A stretch of 64,000 nt of DNA. Origin: JACVRW01 sp963764665. Its GTDB lineage: Bacteria > Actinomycetota > Thermoleophilia > Solirubrobacterales > Thermoleophilaceae. The position numbers and the translations under genes are program-made. The notes under the pieces are model-generated. The model did no database searches, had not been told where the DNA came from, and worked only from the letters and a program-made list of their open reading frames with translations. This document shows positions 42,291-50,552 of the stretch, one piece after another. The DNA lies in contig CAVXTL010000015.1 of assembly GCA_963764665.1 (NCBI GenBank), forward strand, positions 48,097 through 112,096, read 5' to 3'. Each line of letters starts with the position of its first letter. Position 1 is the stretch's first letter.

Positions 42291-43223
42291 TCAGTTCCCG
42301 TCTGGCCCTCCGGGAACTGGCTCCTGCCGGGCTGCTTCGAGTGATCGTTGCAACTCGGCAGGTGGTTTGGACTCGCAACGCACAATTTCCCCGGTGATGG
42401 GGTGCCTAAACATCAGGCGTGCGGCATGTAGGAACTGGCGGTCCAGTCCGAGCCTCCGGCCGGCCGCGGCGCCCCCGTAGCGAGGGTCTCCGCAGACCGG
42501 ATGGCCGATCGCCGCGAGGTGCGCGCGGATCTGATGGGTGCGCCCCGTCTCCAGGCGAAGATCGAGGAGCGTCGTCCGCGGGAGGCGCTCGCGCACCTCG
42601 AAGTGGGTCACCGCCGGTCGCCCGCGCGCGGTGCGCGTGGACACCACGTCGCGGCGGGCGCGATCGCGCCCAAGCGCCGCGTCGATGGTTCCCGAAGAGG
42701 CGTCGGGATGCCCCGCTACCAGCGCGACGTAGCCGCGCTCGATCTCGCGCCGGGCCAGCATCCTCACCAGCTCTGCGTGGGCCTCCTCCGACTTCGCCAC
42801 CACAAGGAGGCCCGAGGTGTCGCGGTCGAGCCGGTGCACGATGCCGGCCCGCTCCGGATCCTGTCCTCCCGCGGCGCGGCCCCTCAGAGCCTCGGCGAGC
42901 GTCGTCTGCGAGTGGCCGGGAGCCGGATGGGTCACCAGGCCGGCCGGCTTGTCCACCACGAGCAGTTGATCGTCCTCATAGGCAACGCCGAAGCTCACGC
43001 CCTCCGGCTCCGGGCGGCGCTCCGCGGCCTCCTCCAGGGTCACGCCCTCGCCGGCCGCCATGCGGTGGCTCTTGGACCGGCGCTCCCCGTCGACGGTCAC
43101 GCGACCGGCGTCGATCGCGCGCTGGGCGGCCGCGCGCGAGCCCAACGCGGTGTGCGACGCGAGAAAGGCGTCCAGGCGGGTCCCCGCGTCCGCGGCGGCG
43201 GCCGTCAGGTCGACTGTGTTCGT
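42291..43223 (-). CDS. rluD: RluD-family 23S rRNA pseudouridine synthase
   Basis: About 310 aa. An N-terminal S4 domain (TRLDAFLASHTALGSRAAAQRAIDAGRVTVDG) precedes the catalytic domain with the HRLDRDTSGLLVVAKS motif (catalytic Asp) and LETGRTHQIRAHLAAIGHPV. It converts uridines of 23S rRNA helix 69 or similar sites. The homology begins at TNTVDLTAAA. There is no ATG, GTG or TTG there: an ACG at 43223 sits 4 bases after GAGGGAGG, so either initiation is non-canonical or a base is wrong. It overlaps the lspA 3' end, as is usual. Confidence 0.85.
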   Translation of the reverse strand, partial: TNTVDLTAAAADAGTRLDAFLASHTALGSRAAAQRAIDAGRVTVDGERRSKSHRMAAGEGVTLEEAAERRPEPEGVSFGVAYEDDQLLVVDKPAGLVTHPAPGHSQTTLAEALRGRAAGGQDPERAGIVHRLDRDTSGLLVVAKSEEAHAELVRMLARREIERGYVALVAGHPDASSGTIDAALGRDRARRDVVSTRTARGRPAVTHFEVRERLPRTTLLDLRLETGRTHQIRAHLAAIGHPVCGDPRYGGAAAGRRLGLDRQFLHAARLMFRHPITGEIVRCESKPPAELQRSLEAARQEPVPGGPDGN

Positions 43224-43661
43224 CGCGCCTCCCTCTCGACCACGAACAGCAGCAGGAGCACCCCCAGAACGATGCAGCTGTCGGCCACGTTGAAGGCGGG
43301 CCAGGCCACGGGGTCGATGAAGTCCACCACCGCCCCTTCGCGGGCGCGGTCGATGAGGTTTCCCGCGGCGCCGCCCACCAGCATCCCGACCGGGAGCCAC
43401 AGGAGCGGCAGCTCTCGATTGACCACGAAGTACCCGATCAGCAGCGTCAGCGAGATGCCGATGAGGAGCGCCACCGCGAGCCCGGCTCCCTCGAGGGCGC
43501 CAAACGCCACGCCGGTGTTGCGGACGTTGCTCAGCTGGAGGCCCGGGAAGAGGTCCACGTGCTCGCCCGGGAGCACCTCATCCTTGACGAGCGCCTTTGC
43601 TGACCTGGTCGAGGGCCACGACCACGCCCGCCGTCAGGAGGGCGCGCAGCGCCGGACCCAC
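43205..43661 (-). CDS. lspA: Lipoprotein signal peptidase, interrupted by a frameshift
   Basis: About 151 aa when two frames are joined. The first frame starts GTG at 43661 (MGPALRALLTAGVVVALDQVSK) and reaches the conserved DQxxK. The second continues ALVKDEVLPGEHVDLFPGLQLSNVRNTGVAFG. One extra A in the AAA run (43596-43598) is enough to explain the break. Catalytic aspartates are in GNLIDRAREGAVVDFID and AFNVADSCIVLG. Four membrane segments are present. It removes signal peptides from lipoproteins; at least two lipoproteins are encoded in this window, so a truly broken gene would be surprising. Confidence 0.85.
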
Positions 43662-43665
43662 GATC

Positions 43666-43968
43666 TCAGCCGTGGATCAGGTTGACGACGATCGCGCCCA
43701 CGATCTGGAGCACGATGATCGCCACGATCGGGCTGATGTCGAGCGCGCCGGGCCCGAGGCGGACCGGCGGTATGAACCGCCGGAACAGGTTCAGGTACGG
43801 ATCCGTCACGTCGGTGACGAACTTGATCGCCGCGGCCAGCACCGGGTTGTACGGGATGCGCGGGATCCAGGTGAGCAGGATCCTGATGAAGATCAGGATC
43901 GTGTAGACGAGTATGAGCGTTTCGACGTAGTCGGCTGCGTCGACACGCGTGACGGCGATCAGCGTCAT
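43666..43968 (-). CDS. YggT family membrane protein
   Basis: 100 aa with two hydrophobic segments, AADYVETLILVYTILIFIRILLTW and PIVAIIVLQIVGAIVVNLI. They are separated by the conserved YGGT-family loop DPYLNLFRRFIPPVRLGPGALDISPI. It is implicated in membrane or division functions near SepF, with the exact role unresolved. The ATG overlaps the proC stop (ATGA). Confidence 0.88.
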   Translation of the reverse strand: MTLIAVTRVDAADYVETLILVYTILIFIRILLTWIPRIPYNPVLAAAIKFVTDVTDPYLNLFRRFIPPVRLGPGALDISPIVAIIVLQIVGAIVVNLIHG

Positions 43969-44720
43969 CGCGTGCCCTCCACCACCGCGTCCACGGCTGC
44001 GCGGGCCGCGTCGCGGATGCCCTCGGACTCGAGGCGCCGAAGGCCCCGCTCGGTGGCGCCGCCGGGCGTGGCCACGCGCACGCGCAGGTCCTCCAGGTCG
44101 TAGTCGTGGCGCCCGAGCCAGGCCGCTGTGCCGGCCATGGTCTCCACCGTCATCCGGCGCGCGTCCTCGGCCGCGAGACCATGCGCAGCGCCGGCGTCGG
44201 CGAACGACTCGGCCACCAGCGACATGAAAGCGGGACCACAGCTCATCAGCGCCATCGCGGGCTCGATCAGCGCCTCGTCGAGGCGGATCACGGCGCCGGC
44301 GCGGCCGAACAGGGCGAGCAGCTCCTCCTCGGGACCCTCGGCCGCAAGGCGGCCGGGCGCGTAGCAGAGCACCCCCTGGTGCACCTCCGCCGGGATGTTG
44401 GGGATGAAGCGGTACACGGGCAGGTCGGGATAGGCGGCCTCGATGCGTCCGGTGGGCGTGGCGGCGAGGATCGACGCGACCGCGGACGCGCGGCCCCCGA
44501 CCTGGGCGGCCACCTCCTCGAGCTGCGCCGGCTTGTGGCACAGCACCACCACGTCGGCGCGCTCGGCCAGCTCCGCGTTGGACGCCACGGCCTCGCCGCC
44601 CAGCTCGTCGGCGAGGGCGCTGGCGCGGGCCGTGTCCAGGTCGTGCACCAGCACCGGCTGGCCCACCCCGCGGGCGAGCGCAGACGCCATGTTCCCTGCT
44701 CCGATCAGCCCGAGCCTCAT
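43965..44720 (-). CDS. proC: Pyrroline-5-carboxylate reductase
   Basis: 251 aa NAD(P)H-dependent last enzyme of proline synthesis. GLIGAGNMASALARGV is the Rossmann start, and FIPNIPAEVHQGV and SCGPAFMSLVAESFADAG are conserved family blocks. ATPGGATERGLRRLE is the C-terminal signature. It lies between sepF and yggT, an order common in actinobacteria and firmicutes. Confidence 0.93.
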   Translation of the reverse strand: MRLGLIGAGNMASALARGVGQPVLVHDLDTARASALADELGGEAVASNAELAERADVVVLCHKPAQLEEVAAQVGGRASAVASILAATPTGRIEAAYPDLPVYRFIPNIPAEVHQGVLCYAPGRLAAEGPEEELLALFGRAGAVIRLDEALIEPAMALMSCGPAFMSLVAESFADAGAAHGLAAEDARRMTVETMAGTAAWLGRHDYDLEDLRVRVATPGGATERGLRRLESEGIRDAARAAVDAVVEGTR

Positions 44721-44765
44721 CGGCGATGCAGCTTACTGGCGCGGCCCCGGCCCAACGGCCGAGCG

Positions 44766-45311
44766 TCAGGACTGGTTGAAGAAGCCCTTCTCGATCAGCC
44801 GCGCGCGCTCCTCGGCTGAGACCTCGACGTTGCGGGGGGTGAGCAGGAACACCTTGTCGGCGATCCGCTGCATCCCGCCGTCGAGCGCATAGGTGAGGCC
44901 CGAGGCGAAGTCGATCAGGCGCTTGGAGAGATCCGTGTCGGAGCTCTGGAGGTTCAGGATCACGGGAATCGCGTCCTTGAACTGGTCCGCGATCTGCTGC
45001 GCGTCGTTGAAGTTCTTGGGGATCACCAGGTGCACCTGGATGTCGCCCCCGTTGCCGCCGGCGCGTCCGTTGGCGCCCACCGGACGCAACACGCGTGTCT
45101 CGCGCCCGCCGCCCCGCGGCTCGTCGGCGAAGATGTCGTCGATCTCGTCGCGCCGCCGGCGCTGGAGCCTGCGCACGTTCGGGCGCTCGCGGTACCGGTC
45201 CTCGAGCTCAGCCTCCGGCTCGGGCTCGTCGTACGCGTCGAAGCGCGGATCCTCTTCCTCGGCCAGACCGAAGTAGACCAGCGTCTTATGCCACGTGTCG
45301 CGGAGCGCCAT
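44766..45311 (-). CDS. sepF: Cell division protein SepF
   Basis: 181 aa. The N-terminal amphipathic membrane-binding helix (MALRDTWHKTLVYFGLAEEEDPRFD) is followed by an acidic/basic linker. The core domain starts at IQVHLVIPKNFNDAQQIADQFK and includes VILNLQSSDTDLSKRLIDFASGLTYALDGGM...KVFLLTPRNVEVS. SepF anchors FtsZ in bacteria that lack FtsA/ZipA, as most actinobacteria do. It is first gene of sepF-proC-yggT-lspA-rluD. Confidence 0.95.
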   Translation of the reverse strand: MALRDTWHKTLVYFGLAEEEDPRFDAYDEPEPEAELEDRYRERPNVRRLQRRRRDEIDDIFADEPRGGGRETRVLRPVGANGRAGGNGGDIQVHLVIPKNFNDAQQIADQFKDAIPVILNLQSSDTDLSKRLIDFASGLTYALDGGMQRIADKVFLLTPRNVEVSAEERARLIEKGFFNQS

Positions 45312-45362
45312 GTTCCGGTTTTTCGCGCGTAAGCGGGAAACTCCTTGTCACAGTGTAGGACT

Positions 45363-46184
45363 GTGGAGCCTTCTGCGTTCGAGGTGCTGCGCCAGATACC
45401 GGGCGCCGGCAGCGTCACGATCGCCGGCGAGGAGGGCGGTGACGGGCTGCCTCTGGTGCTCCTGCACGGCCTCTCGGCCACGCGCCGCAACGTCGTGCAG
45501 GGCTCGCGGCTGCTGGCGCGGCGCGGATACCGGCTCGTGTCCTACGACGCTCGCGGGCACGGCGCGTCCTCCCCCGCCCCCTCCTACACCTATCCCGACC
45601 TGGCGGATGACCTCGCCGCGGTGCTCTCGGATCGCGGCCTCGAGCAGGCCGGGCTGGTGGGTAGCTCGATGGGAGCCGCCACCGCGATGACCTTCGCGCT
45701 CGCGCATCCCGACCGCGTGCCGGCCCTCGTGCAGATCACGCCCGCGTTCCGGGGCGAGGCCGATGGCGCGGGGCGCTGGGACCGCCTGGCCGACGCCCTC
45801 GAGAGAGGCGGGGTGGATGCGTTCGTCGAGGCGAACGACCCGGACTCGCTGCCGGAGCGCTGGCGCGAGCCCGTGCGGCGCGCCGTGCAGCAGCGAATGG
45901 AGCGCCACGAGCATCCCGATGCGGTGGCGGCGGCCCTGCGCGAGGTGCCGCGCTCGCTCGCCTGGGAAGGCGGGATGGAGGCGCTCGACCGGCTCGAGGT
46001 GCCGACGCTCGTGGTCGGGTCGCGCGACGACTCCGACCCCACGCATCCGCTGGCGACGGCCGAGGAGTACGCGCGTCGCCTGCCGAACGGCCGGCTGGTG
46101 GTGGAGGACGAGGGCCAGGCTCCGCTGGCGTGGCAGGGTGGTCGCCTGTCCGAGGCGATCGACGAGTTCCTGGCGAGCGCCTAG
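45363..46184 (+). CDS. Alpha/beta-fold hydrolase
   Basis: 273 aa. The oxyanion region LVLLHGLSATRRN is followed by the nucleophile elbow GSSMGAAT (Ser in GxSxG). An acid appears in VVGSRDDSDPTHP, but the expected C-terminal His is not obvious: the last region reads VVEDEGQAPLAWQGGRLSEAI, where relatives have GHxxxxE. GQAPLAW may have lost that His, so activity is uncertain. GTG at 45363 gives MEPSAFEVLRQIPG. It lies divergent from sepF inside the division-cluster insert. Confidence 0.78.
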   Translation: MEPSAFEVLRQIPGAGSVTIAGEEGGDGLPLVLLHGLSATRRNVVQGSRLLARRGYRLVSYDARGHGASSPAPSYTYPDLADDLAAVLSDRGLEQAGLVGSSMGAATAMTFALAHPDRVPALVQITPAFRGEADGAGRWDRLADALERGGVDAFVEANDPDSLPERWREPVRRAVQQRMERHEHPDAVAAALREVPRSLAWEGGMEALDRLEVPTLVVGSRDDSDPTHPLATAEEYARRLPNGRLVVEDEGQAPLAWQGGRLSEAIDEFLASA

Positions 46185-46732
46185 ACCTCGACGGGCCGTT
46201 CCATGACAACGCCCTCGAGCGATACGCCGTCGGGCGTCGTGACCAGAGTCCGCCTGACCTCGCGGAAGCCGCACGCCCGGTAGAGGGGCTCCCCCGGCAG
46301 GGTGGCCATCAGAGCGAGCTGCGTGAAGCCCTCGTCCTGCGCGGCCCTCGCGCACGAGTCGAGAATCGCGCGCCCGAGCCCGCGGCGGGTCCAGTCGGAG
46401 CGCACGAACATGGCGCGGACGCGCGCCGGCTCCGTGCTCGGGTCCAGCAGGCGGGCGTCGTCCTCGGCGTCGCCGGAGCCGGTGTAGAGCCGGTCGCGCC
46501 TGCTCCAGCCTCCGCAGGCCACGATCTCCCGGTCCGTCTCGTGCACGAAGTACGTGCCGTCCTCGATCAGCATGGTGTCGAGGTCGCCGATGTGATCGGC
46601 CGCGCTCGCCACCTGGCGGTCGTCATAGAAGCGCGGAAACAGATCCAGGATCGAAGCTCGCATCAGCGCCGAGATCTGCGGCGCATCCGATGCGATCGCA
46701 AGCCGCTGCGGCGCCGTGGGACGGGCGCTCAC
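46181..46732 (-). CDS. GNAT family N-acetyltransferase
   Basis: 183 aa. The acetyl-CoA loop is RSDWTRRGLGRAILDSCARAAQDEGF (Q/RxxGxG/A type), followed by LALMATLPGEPLYRACGFRE, the usual beta5-alpha4 end. The substrate is unknown. The GTG start overlaps the VOC gene stop (GTGA), so the two are one unit. It is convergent with the alpha/beta hydrolase. Confidence 0.82.
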   Translation of the reverse strand: MSARPTAPQRLAIASDAPQISALMRASILDLFPRFYDDRQVASAADHIGDLDTMLIEDGTYFVHETDREIVACGGWSRRDRLYTGSGDAEDDARLLDPSTEPARVRAMFVRSDWTRRGLGRAILDSCARAAQDEGFTQLALMATLPGEPLYRACGFREVRRTLVTTPDGVSLEGVVMERPVEV

Positions 46733-47100
46733 CGAGGCGGGATGGCCTGCACGGCCCAGCCGTTCCCGTCCGGGTCGCTGAAGAAGACGAACGAGCCCCA
46801 GGGGAACTCCTGGACCTCGCTCACCTCCACCCCGCGCCCGGCGAGCTCCGCGTGGGCGGCCTGGATGTCGTCGACCACGAGCTGGAGCCCCTGGAGCGAG
46901 CCCGGCGCCATGGCCGGACCCAATCCGGTTCCGATGGCGATCGAACAGCTGGATCCCGGCGGCGTGAGCTGGACGAACCGCATGTCATCGCTGACCTGGT
47001 GGTCGTGATCCGCGTTGAAGCCCACCTTCTCTACGTAGAACGCCTTGGCGCGATCCACGTCCGACACGGGCACTTGCAGCAGTTCGAGACGAAATTCCAT
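46729..47100 (-). CDS. VOC (glyoxalase/bleomycin-resistance fold) protein
   Basis: 123 aa with two beta-alpha-beta-beta-beta modules: MEFRLELLQVPVSDVDRAKAFYVEKVGF and VVDDIQAAHAELAGRGVEVSEVQEFPWGSFVFFSDPDGNGWAVQ. The metal-site Glu/His of glyoxalase I are not clearly all present, so the function stays open. ATG at 47100 is used; an upstream in-frame ATG would add eight residues. It is coupled to the GNAT gene. Confidence 0.8.
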   Translation of the reverse strand: MEFRLELLQVPVSDVDRAKAFYVEKVGFNADHDHQVSDDMRFVQLTPPGSSCSIAIGTGLGPAMAPGSLQGLQLVVDDIQAAHAELAGRGVEVSEVQEFPWGSFVFFSDPDGNGWAVQAIPPR

Positions 47101-47153
47101 GGCCAGGCAGTGTAGATGCGGCACCCGCCTGCCGAGGGGCTACTGTCGCGTCC

Positions 47154-48074
47154 ATGACAGGTCGGTGGCCCCCGACCGTATCGCTCGTCCTTCTCGCGTT
47201 CGTCGCGGTCGGCGCGGTCACACTAATGCGGGACCTCGACGGCGTATGGATCTTCGTCGCCGCCCTGCCGCTCGTCCTCTTCGCGGTCCTGCGCAGCCTC
47301 CCCGCTCCGCGCGCGATCGGCGCGATCGCCCTGGTGTGGGGTCTGGTCGTAATCCCCGTGTACGCCCTGCTCGGGGTGGACTGGCTGTGGGCGCACCTGA
47401 CGAGCTGGCGTCCGGACCCGCTGGGCAGCCTCGTCCTCGGCGCCCTCCTCGTAGGCGGGGCGGCCTGGCTCTATCTCCGGCCCTGGTGGGTGCGCCGGAC
47501 GCCGCCGCTTCCGCTCGCTTGGACCGTCGGGGCCGCGCTCATCCTGGTGCTGGTGCCGCCGTTCGGGTTCTGGTTCGCGGGGTGGGTGAAGGGGGACGAG
47601 CGGTCGCTGGAGCAAAAGGCCGCGGTTGTCTCCCGGCTGGACGTCATCGTCCTCACCGACGAGATGGAGAGACCCGCCGAGCCGGCGCCCCCGTTCGGCT
47701 GGAGCATCAGCACCTGGCGCGGCCAGGTCGGCGAGGGCGACCGCATTCGCTGGGATGCGGCCGGAGCGCCGCCGCTCGTGCCACGCGACGACGTGGACCG
47801 CGTTCTCCTCTTGATGGTCGACGGAGGCCCGGAGCGCCTCGCCCGAGCCGAGGCCCTGCCGGCGGCGCCGGACGCGCGCGGAGAGATGGAGCGGTGGCTC
47901 GGTCTGGCCGACAGGGTCACCTCGACCTTCACGCCCACGTTCGCGCTGCTGCGCACGAACGACGACACCCGGCTGAGGTCCTGGAACGACGCGCTCGCCG
48001 GGCGTGAGCCCGGCGCGAGGAGCCGGGAGAGCGCTGTCGCTCGAAGGAGCCGCCGGCTCCCGGACGGCGGCTGA
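47154..48074 (+). CDS. Membrane protein, probably the N-terminal part of the following Vps62/SGNH protein
   Basis: 306 aa. Four hydrophobic segments (VSLVLLAFVAVGAVTLM, WIFVAALPLVLFAVL, AIGAIALVWGLVVIPVYALLG, and one around WTVGAALILVLVPPFGFWFA) are followed by an extracytoplasmic region (VVSRLDVIVLTDEME...STFTPTFALLRTNDDTRLRSWNDALAG). The last 24 residues are Arg/Ser-rich and unconvincing. One fewer G near 47999-48002 would fuse DALAG directly to the following frame (VSPARGAG...). It is therefore treated as a likely 5' half of a larger gene. Confidence 0.55.
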   Translation: MTGRWPPTVSLVLLAFVAVGAVTLMRDLDGVWIFVAALPLVLFAVLRSLPAPRAIGAIALVWGLVVIPVYALLGVDWLWAHLTSWRPDPLGSLVLGALLVGGAAWLYLRPWWVRRTPPLPLAWTVGAALILVLVPPFGFWFAGWVKGDERSLEQKAAVVSRLDVIVLTDEMERPAEPAPPFGWSISTWRGQVGEGDRIRWDAAGAPPLVPRDDVDRVLLLMVDGGPERLARAEALPAAPDARGEMERWLGLADRVTSTFTPTFALLRTNDDTRLRSWNDALAGREPGARSRESAVARRSRRLPDGG

Positions 48075-49926
48075 CCTGGCGCTCGCGCTGGCCGTAAGAG
48101 CGCCCACGGGCGACCAGGACCTTGCGCTCGCGGCCAGGCACCGTCCCGCGCTCTTCTTCGACGGCGAGGAGCCCTACCCCACCCCGCTCAACGTCGACCG
48201 TCTGCTCGCGAGCGGCAGGATGAAGCTATGCGAGCAGGGTCAGGCCGTCGGCCGCATCTGCTCTGCCGTACACGGGTCGGCCGACCTCCACAACGGGGCG
48301 AGCCACCTCGCCTTCGAGCCCGACGAGCTGGCGGAGGTCCGGGACGAGAGCACGATCTACGTGAACGTCACGCGCTCGGGCAACGACCGCCCCAACACGA
48401 TCTACCTCGACTACTGGTGGTACTTCCCGCACAACCCCGCGGGGGCGGCGGGGGGAGCACTCTGCGGAGCGGGCTTCGTGATCGCAGGCGTCACCTGCTT
48501 CGACCACCAGTCCGACTGGGAGGGCGTGACCGTCGTTCTCGACGGCGACTCGCCGTCCGGACCCCCCGCGGCGGTCTCCTACGCGCAGCACAGCGGCGTC
48601 ACGCGCTACAGCTGGCGGGCGCTCCAGCGCCTGTGGGACGACGGCGACCTGAGGACCTTCGGCCGGAGAATCGACACCGGCCTGCGGCCGCTCGTGTTCA
48701 TCGCGCGCGGGACGCACGCCTCCTACCCCACGAGCTGCCGCCGGGACAAGTGCCGGGTGGGTGACCTGCCCGGCAAGCGCTCGAAGCTCCCCATCAAGGA
48801 GAACCGGCACGACGGCGGCGATCCCTGGCCGCGCGACGAGCGGGCGGACTGCCCGGCGGTCTGCCTGGCCGCGCTGCCGGTACGCCGCGGGGGTGTCGTG
48901 CCGGCGCGCTGGAACGCCTTCGACGGCGGGTGGGGAACCACGGAGTGCGTGCTCGAGGCGATCTGCACCTCGTCCCATCCACCGGTATCCCCGGCATTTC
49001 AGGGCCGGTACCGGCATCCCTGGTGCGCCGACGAGGCGGTCGGGTTCCTGAGCGGCGAGTTCACGCGAGCACAGCCGCGCTGCACCAGCCGCAGGCCCTC
49101 CGCGAGCGAGATCACCGGCAACGAACGGCTGCTGGCCCTGGGCGACTCGTTCTCGTCCGGCCAGGGTGCCGGCTCCTACGATCCCGGCACGAACGGGGGC
49201 GGCAACACGTGCTTCCGGTCGCCCAGGGCCTGGCCCCAGGAGCTCGCGACGAGGCTGGACCTCGTCGCACTGCCGTCGCTGGCCTGCAGCGGCGCGGTGG
49301 TTCACGACGTGACCACGGGTCGTGCCGGCGGCGAGAGCGAACGCAGGAACGGCCAGCTCGGTCGCATCGCGGGCGACCCCGGCGTCGTCACCATCAGCGT
49401 CGGCGGCAACGACGTGGGCTTTGCCGGCGTGCTCAAGGACTGCCTGCTCGGGGATTGCGTCGCGAAGTACCACAGGCCGTCCGGCGACCGCCTGGAAGGC
49501 GAGATCGCGGACCTGGCCCGGCGGCTCCCCGCCCTCTACCGCGCCATCCGGGACGCCGCCCCGCGCGCCCGCGTGGTCGTGCTCGGCTATCCGAGGCTCT
49601 TCCCGAGCCGAGAGGACTGGAGGTCGGCGGGCGGCTGCCTGATGCGCCGGCAGATCTCCGGTGACGAGGTCGAGTACCTCAACGCGCTCACCCCGGCCCT
49701 CAACGCGGCGATCGCCGGCGCCGCCAAGGACGCCGGCGTGGACTTCGTCGACGCGAGCGAGGCCTTCAACGGCCGCGAGCTCCTGTGCTCCGGCGAGACG
49801 TTCCGCGAGACCTACCTCCGGCCGCTCCAGAACCGCATCGGCCTGGTGCCGGCCTCGTTCCACCCGAACGCGGCGGGCCACGCGAGGCTCGCCGACGTGG
49901 CGGCGAGGCACCTGAGCGCGCCCTAG
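48004..49926 (+). CDS. Vps62-like domain fused to SGNH-hydrolase domain
   Basis: 640 aa as read. Residues 30-360 resemble the Vps62-related domain (RHRPALFFDGEEPYPTPLN, IYLDYWWYFPHNPAG, CFDHQSDWEGVTVVLD, ARGTHASYP). Residues about 375-640 are an SGNH/GDSL hydrolase: LLALGDSFSSGQG (Ser382 in GDS), ISVGGNDVGFAG (Asn of block III) and SFHPNAAGHARLAD (Asp/His-type block V). Many cysteines suggest export. Its GTG start lies inside the preceding gene, and the preceding protein may be its true N-terminus with membrane helices. A cell-surface esterase or lipase is a reasonable guess. Confidence 0.75.
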   Translation: MSPARGAGRALSLEGAAGSRTAADLALALAVRAPTGDQDLALAARHRPALFFDGEEPYPTPLNVDRLLASGRMKLCEQGQAVGRICSAVHGSADLHNGASHLAFEPDELAEVRDESTIYVNVTRSGNDRPNTIYLDYWWYFPHNPAGAAGGALCGAGFVIAGVTCFDHQSDWEGVTVVLDGDSPSGPPAAVSYAQHSGVTRYSWRALQRLWDDGDLRTFGRRIDTGLRPLVFIARGTHASYPTSCRRDKCRVGDLPGKRSKLPIKENRHDGGDPWPRDERADCPAVCLAALPVRRGGVVPARWNAFDGGWGTTECVLEAICTSSHPPVSPAFQGRYRHPWCADEAVGFLSGEFTRAQPRCTSRRPSASEITGNERLLALGDSFSSGQGAGSYDPGTNGGGNTCFRSPRAWPQELATRLDLVALPSLACSGAVVHDVTTGRAGGESERRNGQLGRIAGDPGVVTISVGGNDVGFAGVLKDCLLGDCVAKYHRPSGDRLEGEIADLARRLPALYRAIRDAAPRARVVVLGYPRLFPSREDWRSAGGCLMRRQISGDEVEYLNALTPALNAAIAGAAKDAGVDFVDASEAFNGRELLCSGETFRETYLRPLQNRIGLVPASFHPNAAGHARLADVAARHLSAP

Positions 49927-49928
49927 GA

Positions 49929-50552
49929 CTACGCGTAGAGAACGCTGCCGAGGCGCACGATCGTCGCGCCCTCCTGCACGGCCACCTCGTAGTCCTGCGA
50001 GGTGCCCATCGACAGGCGCTCGAGGCCGTGCTCCCCTGCCAGCTCGGCCAGCCGGGCGAAGTGCGGGCGGCTGTCCTCGGCGCGCTCGGCGAATGGGGGC
50101 ATCGTCATCAGACCGGTGACCGGAACGGGACAGCGCGCGATGAAGTCGCCCAGCTCGGCGGGATCCACGCCCTCCTTGCCCTCCTCCCCCGCCACGTTCA
50201 CCTGCACCAGCACCTCGCCGGCCGGCGTCTGCTCGAGCCGGCGCAGGGCCGAGTCCGAGGCCAGTGAGTGGATCAGCCGCACGTTCGGAGCCACGTCCTT
50301 GACCTTGCGGCTCTGAAGCGCGCCGATGAAGTCCCAGGTGAAGAGGTCCCGATGGCTCGCCTGCTTCTCGAGCAGCACCTGCGCGCGGTTCTCCCCCACC
50401 AGCTCGATGCCGCCCTCCGCGAGCGCCGGCAGGTCGTCAGCGGACACGTACTTGACCGCGGCGCAGATCTCCACCTCGGGGGGCACGCTCTCGCGAATCC
50501 GCTCCAGGTTCGCGCGCACGCGCGCAGCGTCGATCATCGAGGAGTCAAGCAT
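49929..50552 (-). CDS. yggS: YggS/PLPBP family pyridoxal-phosphate homeostasis protein
   Basis: 207 aa single-domain PLP-binding barrel. The lysine is in EICAAVKYVSADDLPAL, then GENRAQVLLEKQ, FIGALQSRKVKDV, VQVNVAGEEGKEGV and LSMGTSQDYEVAVQEGATIVRLGS. The ATG at 50552 is used; a second ATG 15 bases on is possible. It overlaps the pgeF stop. It normally lies right before sepF, but here a 4.6 kb insert separates them. Confidence 0.9.
   Translation of the reverse strand: MLDSSMIDAARVRANLERIRESVPPEVEICAAVKYVSADDLPALAEGGIELVGENRAQVLLEKQASHRDLFTWDFIGALQSRKVKDVAPNVRLIHSLASDSALRRLEQTPAGEVLVQVNVAGEEGKEGVDPAELGDFIARCPVPVTGLMTMPPFAERAEDSRPHFARLAELAGEHGLERLSMGTSQDYEVAVQEGATIVRLGSVLYA

Noticed and set aside
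43590..43605. Programmed ribosomal frameshift in lspA
   Set aside because: There is no slippery heptamer, stimulatory pseudoknot or upstream Shine-Dalgarno-like signal, and lspA is not a known frameshifting gene. A base error is simpler.
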